Assembly (NCBI GenBank): GCA_905182485.1
Contig: CAJJBO010000003.1
Location: forward strand, 1 to 64,000
DNA from: an uncultured Luminiphilus sp.
Lineage (GTDB): Bacteria; Pseudomonadota; Gammaproteobacteria; Pseudomonadales; Halieaceae
Direction of reading: 5' to 3'
DNA length: 64,000 nt
Below, piece after piece: positions 18,013 to 26,196 of this stretch. The translations under genes were made by a program, and so were the position numbers. A model generated the notes under the pieces. The model did not search any database, had not been told where the DNA came from, and saw only the letters and a list, made by a program, of their open reading frames with translations. Each line of letters begins with the position of its first letter. Within the stretch, counting starts at the first letter, position 1.

Positions 18013-18222
18013 ATTCTTTGCGGCGCAATAATGTCCGGATCGAGACAATATTTTTCGTTCCCTAGGCCAATGCAGCCAAAACCCTACCCCACGTGCTTCT
18101 GCTTTTCCAATCGCCCACCAAAGACCTCAACTGACCGACTATGGCGCTCACCAGTAACACTAACTTGGCAGACTAGTTGGACAGCGGTTGAAGGGAGGCT
18201 GCGGGAGTATGCTTGGGTGTTG

Positions 18223-18251
18223 CAGGTGGCTAAACAAGCGGTGGTGCTGAT
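18223..18251 (+). repeat. 29-bp dispersed repeat, copy 2
   Basis: CAGGTGGCTAAACAAGCGGT followed by GGTGCTGAT, matching copy 1 at 28 of 29 positions. The preceding bases (TTGGGTGTTG here, TTTTGGCGTTA in copy 1) are also partly similar, so the true unit may be nearer 40 bases. Confidence 0.7.
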
Positions 18252-18417
18252 CAGTCACCCTCAGATGACCCTATCATCTATCCAGACTTACGACTGTCGC
18301 CTCCAATGAATCCAACAATTCATAGCTTGCGTATAACCTCGCATATCACGCTCTGGGGGCGGGGTTGTCCAAAACTCTGCAGCATCCTGCCAAGCGCAAG
18401 GTTTGCTGCGGACGCTA

Positions 18418-18446
18418 CAGGTACTTACGCAAGCGGTGGTGACTAT
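18418..18446 (+). repeat. 29-bp dispersed repeat, copy 3 (diverged)
   Basis: CAGGTACTTACGCAAGCGGT then GGTGACTAT. It keeps the CAGGT start and the CAAGCGGTGGTG core of copies 1 and 2 but has changes in between. It lies 170 bases after copy 2 in the same orientation. Confidence 0.5.
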
Positions 18447-18612
18447 TATTCAGCTTCTGTGGTCGGTATTTTTTTCACAAACAATCTTAGCGGTCACATC
18501 ACCTTTTACATCTAGATTCAACTTCGCTTTCCCTTGCATACCTCCCTCAACAGAACATTCTTCTAATGTCTGCTGAACGATCGTCTTTACGACCTAAGAC
18601 AAACCGGAGTCT

Positions 18613-18984
18613 TTACAGTTCATCGCATCTGAACTTAGATACTGTTTGCTGAAGCCAACTTGTTCCGTTGCCAAGAAACATGGCTTTACGCCCATGACCG
18701 TCACAATGCGCTATTGCCATTTCTTTGACTGCAACCGGTAGCTTGGCACAGTCATTTAAATCGTCAGAAAAAGTCTGATTAAAATCGCATCCTGTATCGA
18801 ATCCGACGGACGCCTGAGCGTAGGTAATATTAATGCCGTCTTCAGATTCCTTAGACGCTGTGGGCGTCGTCAGCAGCGACGTGTTGCTTGTCGATATGGT
18901 GGAGACTTCTCTAGGTGGTTGAGCGGCACACCCGACAAAAACAATAGCAGATAAACCCAGCACCCATTTCTTAGTAATTTCCAT
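18613..18984 (-). CDS. Hypothetical lipoprotein
   Basis: A 123-residue protein with a lipoprotein signal (KKWVLGLSAIVFVGC, lipobox Cys19). The mature part has a Ser/Thr-rich spacer (STISTSNTSLLTTPTASKE) followed by a small Cys-containing domain (DTGCDFNQTFSDDLNDCAKL, MAIAHCDGHGRKAMFLGNG, VSKFRCDEL). Four cysteines in the domain suggest two disulfides. Its target is the outer or inner membrane; no family is recognised. Confidence 0.6.
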   Translation of the reverse strand: MEITKKWVLGLSAIVFVGCAAQPPREVSTISTSNTSLLTTPTASKESEDGINITYAQASVGFDTGCDFNQTFSDDLNDCAKLPVAVKEMAIAHCDGHGRKAMFLGNGTSWLQQTVSKFRCDEL

Positions 18985-19150
18985 CAGTCTGTTCTCGACT
19001 CGTCTTTTGATAGCGGAGCATCATGCCATAAAACCCTAAAAGATGGCGCCAAGTGCTGTGGAGATGATAATAGTTACCGCCCAGATATGTTGAATGTCAT
19101 TTGTAGTGGTGGGGCGTCATAGGTACTGTGCATTAACATGTAATCATTAA

Positions 19151-19330
19151 ACACATTCCCTGACCTCTGGAGCCTTTGAGCAACGTTTGCAGTCGCAACA
19201 GGAAGAAGTGCTCGTACTTGTGCAAAGCCAGCAAGAGCAAATGGCAACGCAACAAGAGCAGATGGCAATACAACAAGAGCAAATCGCGCAGCTTCAACGC
19301 GTGGTCGAGCATCAGTTTGCATTGAGGTGA
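19151..19330 (+). pseudogene. 3' fragment encoding a Gln-rich coiled coil
   Basis: An open frame without a start codon encodes EEVLVLVQSQQEQMATQQEQMAIQQEQIAQLQRVVEHQF and stops at 19328-19330. The heptad-like Gln/Glu/Met repeats resemble the C-terminal coiled coil that follows a trimeric tail-fibre or S74 chaperone domain. The upstream frame is closed at 19148, so most of the gene is missing. It ends 33 bases before the 60-bp repeat, consistent with truncation at a recombination junction. Confidence 0.35.
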
Positions 19331-19363
19331 CAGAGGGCTGCTGAGAACATCATTGTAAGATTG

Positions 19364-19423
19364 ATTGCCACGGAAAGGTAGCCCTTTTTTCAAATTCAGC
19401 TTTTAAGTGTGTCAGCAGGATCA
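19364..19423 (+). repeat. 60-bp direct repeat, left copy
   Basis: A 60-base sequence beginning ATTGCCACGGAAAGGTAGCC and ending GTGTCAGCAGGATCA. It is identical to 22806-22865, with flanking bases different on both sides. It lies 45 bases downstream of the stop of the molybdopterin enzyme gene. Confidence 0.9.
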
Positions 19424-19468
19424 ACTGCAGCGACAGTGAGCAACAATTCCCGGCTTTGAAAACCGCTG

Positions 19469-21673
19469 TTACACGGCGGTGATCTGGACGGGGATTGCGC
19501 TCTGCCTAGCCATACCTGAGATGGGGTCATATTCAGCTTCGTCAGATATGATGCGATTGGAGCTCGCGCCCATCTCACGAACATCATCATCGTCGTTGTA
19601 TTCCGGGTTGAATCCCCAACCGTGAGCCAAGGAGCAGACGCCTCGTTTGATGGTCGACTCTGCTTCGGTAACCGCGGTAACAATGCCGCCCGGGCCGCTG
19701 ATCTGAATCAAATCGCCAGACTTTACTGATAACGCTGACAAATCGTCGGGGTGCATATAGGCGCAGTTAGTCGTACCTTTTTCTTTGACGGCGTCAAACT
19801 GTTGTCCGGATGAATTATAAACGTGATTGAGGCGTCGACTCGTGAGCAGGTGGCTATAGTCACCGTCTTTTTCGGGAATGCCCGATGCCGATAAACGCTC
19901 TGCCCTGATCTCACGAATTTCATCTGCGATCCCTGGTGGGGTTAACTGAAGTTTGGCTGCAGAGTCCCCTTTTTCGACGACACATTCGATACTGTCAAAG
20001 ACAAACCCACCCTTTTTAGCTCTTATTTCCTCTAAAGGAATCTTCGTCCCGCTCGTCACTAGTGTGAGTACCTCAAACTTGGTTGGTTTGTGGTCCATCG
20101 GGATTTGTCCGCCGGTGGCGACACCAAAAGCCGCATCCATGGGCAAGATGCTGCCCCCGAGTGTTAATTCAATCCCGAGGCGGTGGGCGAGCTCCCAGTA
20201 GAACTCCCATTCTTCGATTAAATCTCCATTTGGTTCGACAATGGCTTCAGCGTAATGGGTATAGGGCACGTCGAACCAGGTATCGGCCATGACGGGGGCA
20301 TCATCTCGTTCTAAACATATTTTTCCCGGCAATATATAGTCAGCCATCACTGCGGTTGCCGACATTCTTACGTCGATGCAAACGAGCAGCTCGAGGGCGT
20401 CCATTGCTCGAACGGTTTTGTGTTGATTGGGAAAGGCCACTATCGGATTGCCGCCGATATTGAAAAGCACCTTGATTTGACCTTCACCGGGTTTCAGTAT
20501 TTCGTCGTTCAGTGCCGCGGTAGGCATCTCACCGCAGCATTCGCTTAAACCACGAATACGAGATTGCGGGAAATCTTTGCCGTAAGCAGCCCAAGGCGCG
20601 ATGACTTCCGCTTTACGATTACCCATGGGAGACAACACGCCAGGGTTTGGCACTTTGTCTCCTTCCTTATTAAAACGACTGCAGAGCGTATTAAGCACAT
20701 GGAGTAAATGCTCCATGACGTTTCCTCTGGGCGCCATATTGGGTCCGGTACCGGCTGTTGCGGTACCGCGCTTGCCGTGACCCCATACTCTAGCCGCTTC
20801 AATCATCAGCTCGGCGGGTACGCCAGCTCGTAATTCCACGTACTCCGGTGTGAAGTCGCTCACCGCTTCGCGGAGGCTTTGTAAACCGTCGACAAACTGT
20901 TCGCAGAATTCGGCATCGTAGAGATCCTCATCCAGTATCACTTTAATCATTCCGCACAGTACGGTGGGGTCCTCGCCAGGGCGAACTTGCAGATGGATAT
21001 GCGCTTTTCGAGAGACCTCCGTCTTGCGCGGGTCTATGACGATCATTTTAATGCCGTCTTTTAAGCCTTTATTGAGCGCTTGCCGCGGACTGAAGGGCGG
21101 GATCCCGCCATAAGGCGCAAAGTGCGAAATCAACGTATTGCAGCCTACAATCAACGCGACATCCGCCCCCTCAAAACTGTGTGGCCCTCCAGCCCAAACC
21201 CCGAATCTTGACAGCGCGATGCCTTTTGCCGGCTGATCAATAGACACGGAAGTGTAGTAAGAGGGTGATTTGATACCCTCATGGAAGGCTCGCGAGAGTG
21301 CAAGCGCGGCTGACTCCTGAAATGAGTAAGTGCCACAGTAAGTGGCAATCGATCTTGGGCCCTCCGCGGCAATGATCTTTTTTACTTTTTCGGCGATCTC
21401 ATCGAGCGCCTGCTTGGAGGAGATTTCCTGCCAACTGCCATCCGCTAATTTTTTGAGGGGTCGCGTAATACGTGACTCATGATCATAAGCGGCCACGAGT
21501 TGGCGGCCTTTTAAGCAGGTATAACCACCATAGACGGGATCGCTGGTATCGCCCCTTACCGCTATGGGCTTGCCATCTAGGACATCTACCTCCATCGCAC
21601 AGTAGTTGTGACAAAAACGACAGTATGTTTTTTTAGTTTCGACTCCGGGCTGCACTGAGCGGTGAGTTGGCAT
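19469..21673 (-). CDS. Molybdopterin-dependent oxidoreductase, DMSO-reductase superfamily
   Basis: A 734-residue enzyme with the full MGD-binding architecture. An N-terminal [4Fe-4S] motif uses Cys18, Cys21, Cys25 and Cys53 (YCRFCHNYCAMEV, YTCLKGRQ). Then come the molybdopterin domains with VALIVGCNTLISHF, MIVIDPRKTEVSRKAHIHLQVRPG, and ADYILPGKICLERDD, and a C-terminal MoeA/AspDC-like barrel with MHPDDLSALSVKSGDLIQI. There is no Tat twin-arginine signal, so it is probably cytoplasmic. No iron-sulfur or membrane partner subunit is adjacent. It may act as a formate/nitrate-like or hydroxylating enzyme; the substrate is unknown. It and the SnoaL-like gene lie between the two 60-bp repeats. Confidence 0.85.
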   Translation of the reverse strand: MPTHRSVQPGVETKKTYCRFCHNYCAMEVDVLDGKPIAVRGDTSDPVYGGYTCLKGRQLVAAYDHESRITRPLKKLADGSWQEISSKQALDEIAEKVKKIIAAEGPRSIATYCGTYSFQESAALALSRAFHEGIKSPSYYTSVSIDQPAKGIALSRFGVWAGGPHSFEGADVALIVGCNTLISHFAPYGGIPPFSPRQALNKGLKDGIKMIVIDPRKTEVSRKAHIHLQVRPGEDPTVLCGMIKVILDEDLYDAEFCEQFVDGLQSLREAVSDFTPEYVELRAGVPAELMIEAARVWGHGKRGTATAGTGPNMAPRGNVMEHLLHVLNTLCSRFNKEGDKVPNPGVLSPMGNRKAEVIAPWAAYGKDFPQSRIRGLSECCGEMPTAALNDEILKPGEGQIKVLFNIGGNPIVAFPNQHKTVRAMDALELLVCIDVRMSATAVMADYILPGKICLERDDAPVMADTWFDVPYTHYAEAIVEPNGDLIEEWEFYWELAHRLGIELTLGGSILPMDAAFGVATGGQIPMDHKPTKFEVLTLVTSGTKIPLEEIRAKKGGFVFDSIECVVEKGDSAAKLQLTPPGIADEIREIRAERLSASGIPEKDGDYSHLLTSRRLNHVYNSSGQQFDAVKEKGTTNCAYMHPDDLSALSVKSGDLIQISGPGGIVTAVTEAESTIKRGVCSLAHGWGFNPEYNDDDDVREMGASSNRIISDEAEYDPISGMARQSAIPVQITAV

Positions 21674-21909
21674 CTTTATTGTGACCTCTGTAATTTACAT
21701 TTTATTGTTAGTCTAAAAACGGAGTCGTTTGCCGGGCACACCACGGGGATGCGTAAAAACATTAAAAGGCCGCTATCGCGTATCTTCTGTGTTCTTAATC
21801 AGTGCCCCTAAAACGCCCCACATGATGAGGTCGAGTATAAACACAATCGACATAGAATTTGAATGATATTCAAATGCTTTGTTACGATCTTTTGTTCCGA
21901 CGGTAACGC

Positions 21910-22153
21910 TCAGTCGCTTCGAATCCGCATGTTGGCAGCACTTTTTCGAGCGAGAAAAATGACCCCGCCGTAAATCAGCCACGGCGCCAGCAACCAAGGA
22001 ACCTGGCCCTGAAAGGTGATCGTGCGGCCTCGAAATTCAAACAAGAGCGGATTCCACCAAGGTCCACTGGGAGCCAGTGGTGCCCAAGACAGCGGCTTGC
22101 ACAGGCAACACAAGCGCCAAGAGGAACAGCAGTGTTAGAGCGCGAGGTTTCAT
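21910..22153 (-). CDS. Small membrane protein, single frameshift
   Basis: From ATG 22153 the frame gives a signal-like helix (MKPRALTLLFLLALVLPVQAAV). After one shift near the TTGGTGG run at about 22060, it continues as NPLLFEFRGRTITFQGQVPWLLAPWLIYGGVIFLARKSAAN with a second helix. The joined product is about 80 residues. Neither half alone looks complete, and the ORF track shows them as two separate entries. No family is recognised. The rest of the 21,674-22,254 gap holds nothing firmer; a 26-codon hydrophobic ORF near 21,853 lacks a ribosome-binding site. Confidence 0.4.
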
Positions 22154-22254
22154 CAGGGCGTCAGTCCAAAGCCACGCATCTAACCTCGTGTTGCTTATTT
22201 TTTGACTGGCGACTAGGGTTGGTGTTGAAACCAAAGCAGTGAGCGAGGAATAAA

Positions 22255-22746
22255 ATGAATCATCCGGGCAATACTGACTTTGATGTGAAAGACCGATTGG
22301 CGATCATTAACCTGTGTAACGCGTATGCCAATCACTTTGACAAAAATGAACTGGGCGATTGGTTTACGCTGTTCACTGAAAATCCGACTTGCGTTATTTG
22401 TCTTTCTGACGAGCCGCCGGTCACCGTGATTGGTGATGATTTTAAGAATTTATTAAGCCAATACCGCGAGTCTATGGTGGAAGCGGGCACGCAGCCATTA
22501 CATCTCGATACCAATCTGGCTATTCAAGAACAAGACCCTAACCGCGCCACTGCAGAGGCCTATATTATGTACATGCCACTGGAAATCGCGGCCTTTAACC
22601 TGCCTGAAAAAAGCTTTTTCGAGACCCGTATTACCGGCACTGCCCGCTACACTTGGAGCCTGTTAAAAGGTGATGATGGTATTTGGCGGATAGACAGTTA
22701 CCGGATCGCTTACTTACAAAAAGTGGTGGAAGCGACAGCTCACTAG
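22255..22746 (+). CDS. SnoaL-like / NTF2-fold protein
   Basis: A 163-residue NTF2-like single-domain protein. It shows DRLAIINLCNAYANHFDKNELGDWFTLFTENPTC at the N-terminus, RATAEAYIMYMP in the middle, and TARYTWSLLKGDDGIWRIDSYRIAYLQ at the end. The family includes polyketide cyclases, ring-hydroxylating dioxygenase beta-like proteins and ligand-binding proteins, with no conserved catalytic set. Divergent from the molybdopterin gene (through the small membrane protein) and inside the same repeat-bounded segment. A functional link is only suggested by location. Confidence 0.75.
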   Translation: MNHPGNTDFDVKDRLAIINLCNAYANHFDKNELGDWFTLFTENPTCVICLSDEPPVTVIGDDFKNLLSQYRESMVEAGTQPLHLDTNLAIQEQDPNRATAEAYIMYMPLEIAAFNLPEKSFFETRITGTARYTWSLLKGDDGIWRIDSYRIAYLQKVVEATAH

Positions 22747-22805
22747 GGTCGTATTGGCCTGGTCTATATGCGGTGGTCGGCGGCTCTGCGGCGGAGCTTT
22801 ATGGC

Positions 22806-22865
22806 ATTGCCACGGAAAGGTAGCCCTTTTTTCAAATTCAGCTTTTAAGTGTGTCAGCAGGATCA
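22806..22865 (+). repeat. 60-bp direct repeat, right copy
   Basis: Identical over 60 bases to 19364-19423 and in the same orientation. It is followed by a run of nine C and six G at about 22,890-22,905 and then the tRNA-Pro gene; no gene is visible between 22,747 and 23,066. Confidence 0.9.
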
Positions 22866-23066
22866 TCTGTATTAACGACAGGCGTTTACCCCCCCCCGGG
22901 GGGCCTTGAATTTGGCGGCGGCCCTTGAAAGTGGGAATTCGCTAATTTGAGCAACTCACGACGCAGAAACACGCCATTTTGGGACTACCGTGGTACTACA
23001 TTTCGGCACACAACATTCGTATGCATGGAACAGCATTTTTAAATTATTGATTTAAATAGCTAAAAA

Positions 23067-23143
23067 TGGTCGGTGTGAGAGGATTTGAACCTCCGACCCC
23101 TTCCTCCCGAAGGAAGTGCGCTACCAGGCTGCGCCACACACCG
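23067..23143 (-). tRNA. tRNA-Pro (anticodon CGG)
   Basis: A 77-base gene with encoded CCA. The acceptor stem is CGGTGTG paired with CACACCG, the D arm is GCGCAGCCTGGTAGCGC, the anticodon loop is TTCGGGA (CGG) on the stem CTTCC/GGAAG, and the T arm is GGAGGTTCAAATCCTC. The 3' end points toward the accessory region at lower coordinates. Confidence 0.97.
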
Positions 23144-23194
23144 AAGCATGCACGATATCAAACTGAAAAATAGCGTGCACCGATTTTAGCGAGG

Positions 23195-23407
23195 TCAGTA
23201 AATACCCGCCCACTGCGCAATACCTTGGCTGAGCAAGCTAAAACCTGTCACCACTGCGATCAGGACAATGATCAAAAAAACAGGGCGAAACGGCCTTCGC
23301 TCAACCGAATTGACGCCACGCGCCAAAAAACCATCTACCCGGCTCTGGTCTTCCTGAGACAGCGGTTGCGATGCTGCCTCATCAGTGGGTTGGTTTGCGT
23401 CGGACAT
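23195..23407 (-). CDS. DUF3094 family small membrane protein
   Basis: A 70-residue protein. It has the DUF3094 signature: LSQEDQSRVDGFLARGVNSVERRPFRPVFLIIVLIAVV, with one C-terminal membrane helix (VFLIIVLIAVVTGFSLLSQGIA). The family is restricted to gammaproteobacteria, including pseudomonads, and has no known function. It starts with ATG in a short gap downstream of tRNA-Pro. Confidence 0.85.
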   Translation of the reverse strand: MSDANQPTDEAASQPLSQEDQSRVDGFLARGVNSVERRPFRPVFLIIVLIAVVTGFSLLSQGIAQWAGIY

Positions 23408-23579
23408 ATCAATGAGCAGCTTGAATCAGGATTCTTCACTCTAAACCTTGGCGCATCCAAGACCAAGTATTTCTCATCAGCGCCCCGTTTCGACTCCATC
23501 TAACGCGCAAGGATGCTCTCTCGCGGGTCTCAGTAAGGCAGCATGAGCTCTGACGATCTTAGGACCCGCTTGCAACGGT

Positions 23580-24500
23580 ATGACCGCCACAAACCGCCCG
23601 CCAATCAAGCCGCTAACCGGTGGCGCACTCGGCACGCCTGTCTGCTCGACGCACATGAAGCTGGGCCACTCCAGCCATCGGGTTCTACAAGCTGCCTTAG
23701 GACACACGGCTAAGGCCATTCAATGGCTTGCGCCCGCTGTTTGTGTCCTCTGTCGACAAACGCACCCCTCTACTGAGGCGATATGTGATGACTGTGATCA
23801 GCACTTACCGCGCAATCAGGTCCCTTGCCCCCACTGTGCCCTGCCCTCCGCCGGCATGACCTCGACAACCACCCTCAAGTGCTGCACCCATTGTCAGCAG
23901 CATCGTTTTTATTTCTCTGAGACCCACGCACCATTTTTAATGCAATGGGGCATCAGAGACCTTATTCATCTGTGGAAATTTCAGCATCAGCCTCAGCTGT
24001 CTCCGTTACTCGCGTCGTTGTTTATACGGGAGGTCTTTACCCCCGCGGACTTACCGCGCTCTTTAGTGTTAATACCGATACCCACTCAGTGGCGTCGTCA
24101 GCTACAACGCGGCTTTGACCACACCAGAGTGCTGGCACAAGCGATCGCTGCAACCTATCCTCACTCGTTAACGGTCAAGCCGTGGTTACGTCATACACGC
24201 TCTGGTGCCACTCAGCACCGTCTCAGTCGTTTAGCTCGCTGGCGCAACCAACATGAGCGCTTCGCGGTCAACGCGAAGATTCAGGGCTGTCGCGTGGTGT
24301 TACTCGACGATGTTATGACCACCGGTGCCACGGTTAACGCGGCAGCCGAAACCTGCCTCGAAGCCGGCGCCAAACAGGTCACGGTGTGGTGTTTGGCGCG
24401 AACGCCCGAACCGGGCTCCCCACTTACGCGTTACCATGGCGGCCTGTGCAATGGGGAGGCCCATCATGAACCATCCCTACGAAAGCCTAACGCCCGATAA
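23580..24500 (+). CDS. comF: ComF-family amidophosphoribosyltransferase-like protein
   Basis: A PRTase-fold protein linked to natural transformation. The N-terminal zinc ribbon has cysteine pairs CVLC, CDDC, CPHC and CTHC. A PRTase domain follows, with LVLIPIPTQWRRQLQRGFDHTRVLA and the PRPP-binding loop VVLLDDVMTTGATV. At 306 residues it is longer than usual (about 240). The N-terminus may start later (ATG 23655), and the last 35 codons overlap the srkA gene and look unlike ComF, so a small indel near 24,400 is possible. Not adjacent to bio genes, unlike in many relatives. Confidence 0.8.
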   Translation: MTATNRPPIKPLTGGALGTPVCSTHMKLGHSSHRVLQAALGHTAKAIQWLAPAVCVLCRQTHPSTEAICDDCDQHLPRNQVPCPHCALPSAGMTSTTTLKCCTHCQQHRFYFSETHAPFLMQWGIRDLIHLWKFQHQPQLSPLLASLFIREVFTPADLPRSLVLIPIPTQWRRQLQRGFDHTRVLAQAIAATYPHSLTVKPWLRHTRSGATQHRLSRLARWRNQHERFAVNAKIQGCRVVLLDDVMTTGATVNAAAETCLEAGAKQVTVWCLARTPEPGSPLTRYHGGLCNGEAHHEPSLRKPNAR

Positions 24501-25440
24501 CGTCATTAGCTGTGTGGAGTCCATCGGATTACTCGGCGACCTCCGCATCTTGGCGCTCAACAGTTACGAAAACCGCGTCTATCAATTTGGGTTGGAGGAT
24601 GCCGAACCAGTCATTGCTAAATTTTATCGCCCCGGACGCTGGACCCGTGCACAGATCCAAGAAGAGCATGACTTTACTCACGAACTCACTGCAGCAGAGC
24701 TCTCCGTCGTGGCGCCCATGAGTATCAATGGGCAAACCTTGCATGAAGCGGGGGGGTACCTCATCGCCATCTTTCCTCGTCGAGGTGGTCATGCGCCAGA
24801 ACTCGATAATGCGGACCACCTTTTGGGTCTGGGCCGCACCCTCGGGCGGATGCACGGGGTAGGACGCGCTAAAGGTTTTGACGAGCGCATTGACTACTCA
24901 CTGCAGCGATGGCTAGTTGAGCCAATTCGCTACCTTGCAGAAAACTGGATACCCGATGAGCTACAGCCCGCCTGGAATACTTTGGGCAAGGATCTGGTCG
25001 AGCGCGCTGGCGCACTGATGAGCGATTACGATCCCCAACAGGGTATTCGCCTGCATGGCGACTGCCACGTGGGCAATATTTTGTGGCGCGACGAAACGCC
25101 GCACTTTGTCGATTTAGATGACTGCGTGACCGGTCCTGCCATGCAAGATCTGTGGATGTTTTTATCAGGCGACCGTAACCAACGTGAACGCCAACTGTCG
25201 GAGCTAATTTCAGGCTATGAAGAATTTCAGGACTTCGATGCGCGAGAGGTGAAATGGATCGAAGCACTGCGCACCGCACGCATGGTCTACTACAGTGCCT
25301 GGTTGGCACGACGCTGGGATGACCCTGCGTTTCCGGCCGCTTTTCCTTGGTTTGGCCAACAACGGTATTGGGCTGATCAAATTCTCGCGCTCAGAGAGCA
25401 GTTATCGCTGCTCGAGGAACCCCCGCTGAGGCTTTTATGA
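24466..25440 (+). CDS. srkA: Stress response serine/threonine kinase SrkA (YihE)
   Basis: A 324-residue aminoglycoside-phosphotransferase-fold kinase that counteracts programmed death under stress in E. coli. Visible are SYENRVYQFGLEDAEPVIAKFYRPGRWTRAQIQEEHDFT (nucleotide lobe), the catalytic loop RLHGDCHVGNILW, and the metal site HFVDLDDCVTGPAMQDLWM. The ORF track starts earlier, but ATG 24466 follows GGAGG and gives the canonical MNHPYESLTPD start. It overlaps the comF end, so the two are probably co-translated. Confidence 0.93.
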   Translation: MNHPYESLTPDNVISCVESIGLLGDLRILALNSYENRVYQFGLEDAEPVIAKFYRPGRWTRAQIQEEHDFTHELTAAELSVVAPMSINGQTLHEAGGYLIAIFPRRGGHAPELDNADHLLGLGRTLGRMHGVGRAKGFDERIDYSLQRWLVEPIRYLAENWIPDELQPAWNTLGKDLVERAGALMSDYDPQQGIRLHGDCHVGNILWRDETPHFVDLDDCVTGPAMQDLWMFLSGDRNQRERQLSELISGYEEFQDFDAREVKWIEALRTARMVYYSAWLARRWDDPAFPAAFPWFGQQRYWADQILALREQLSLLEEPPLRLL

Positions 25441-25441
25441 C

Positions 25442-26170
25442 TCAGCGCTCGCGCCGGGCGCGCGGATAAAGTAGCGTCCAGAACCAAGTCCAAAACGTAT
25501 TTTTATTGAGCACATAGCGGTCCAACTCTTTGAATTGTTGTGCCGTTTTGGCGGGGTCTGCGTACAGATCTGAGCGGGTATAACGCTCGACATCTGGGTC
25601 GAGTGCCTTGATCACCTTAGCGGGATTGCCCGCTACAACGACATTAGCAGGCACATCGCTGGTCACGACAGCTTGGGCCGCAACAATACTGTTATCGCCG
25701 ATCGTTACCCCCTTGAGCACGGTGGCATGGTCGCCCACCCATACATTGGCACCCAGCAAAACGGGGGTCGCTTCATCAGCGCGATCAATACGGTCATACA
25801 AACCATGCCAATCTGAGTCTGTAATATAGGCGCCGTTGGCGAGCATACAGCCGTCGCCCAAAGTAATGTTATCGCTGGCGCTGATGCGAGACCCCGGACT
25901 CATGAGACAGGCATCCCCTAAGGTAATCTGACCCTCACCGGGCGCGCGACCCCAGACACCAATCTGTACTCGCTGACTGGCGGTGTTGATCGCGGTAAAA
26001 GAATGCCCAATGGCGATATTGGGTCCCGAGATATCCACATACCAAGGCGACATAATGTTGGCGTAGGGTCCCAGCTGAATGCAACGCGGCCTGACGAACC
26101 AATCGATCCAGCCGTCTCGCATCACAAGATAAGCCCGTTTAACCCAGTAAGGGCGGAGATCCTCTCGCAC
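25442..26170 (-). CDS. Left-handed beta-helix (hexapeptide) acyltransferase
   Basis: A WbbJ/MaoA-type O-acetyltransferase. It has repeated hexapeptide turns (ITLGDACLMSPGSRISASDNITLGDGCMLANGAYIT) and the active-site region ATPVLLGANVWVGDHATVLKGVTIGDNSIVAAQAVVT, then VVAGNPAKVIKALD. I start it at GTG 26170, eight bases after AAGGA; the ORF-track start at 26242 runs into the divergent gene. The substrate is probably a sugar or lipid-linked glycan. Its C-terminal FWTWFWTLLYP segment could sit at the membrane. It is convergent with srkA, with one base between stops. Confidence 0.8.
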   Translation of the reverse strand: MREDLRPYWVKRAYLVMRDGWIDWFVRPRCIQLGPYANIMSPWYVDISGPNIAIGHSFTAINTASQRVQIGVWGRAPGEGQITLGDACLMSPGSRISASDNITLGDGCMLANGAYITDSDWHGLYDRIDRADEATPVLLGANVWVGDHATVLKGVTIGDNSIVAAQAVVTSDVPANVVVAGNPAKVIKALDPDVERYTRSDLYADPAKTAQQFKELDRYVLNKNTFWTWFWTLLYPRARRER

Positions 26171-26196
26171 TGATATCGTCCTTATCCGTAAAAGGT

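Larger units (their letters stand above)
18013..18612. other. 600-base gap holding two copies of the 29-bp repeat
   Basis: No ORF here carries a ribosome-binding site or family motif. The stretch contains repeat copies 2 and 3 and reads like non-coding or decayed DNA. Two track ORFs (18031-18309 and 18306-18515) are judged chance. Confidence 0.4.

Noticed and set aside
18031-18515. Two ORFs in the gap after the PPOX gene
   Set aside because: They cross the 29-bp repeats and have no start signals or recognisable composition.
19074-19393. Minus-strand leucine-rich ORFs
   Set aside because: They are the antisense of the Gln-rich coiled-coil frame (CAG/CAA read as CTG/TTG), which explains the poly-Leu runs.
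22888-22905. C9-G6 tract as a phase-variation switch
   Set aside because: It lies outside any ORF or visible promoter, and homopolymers are unreliable in this sequence.
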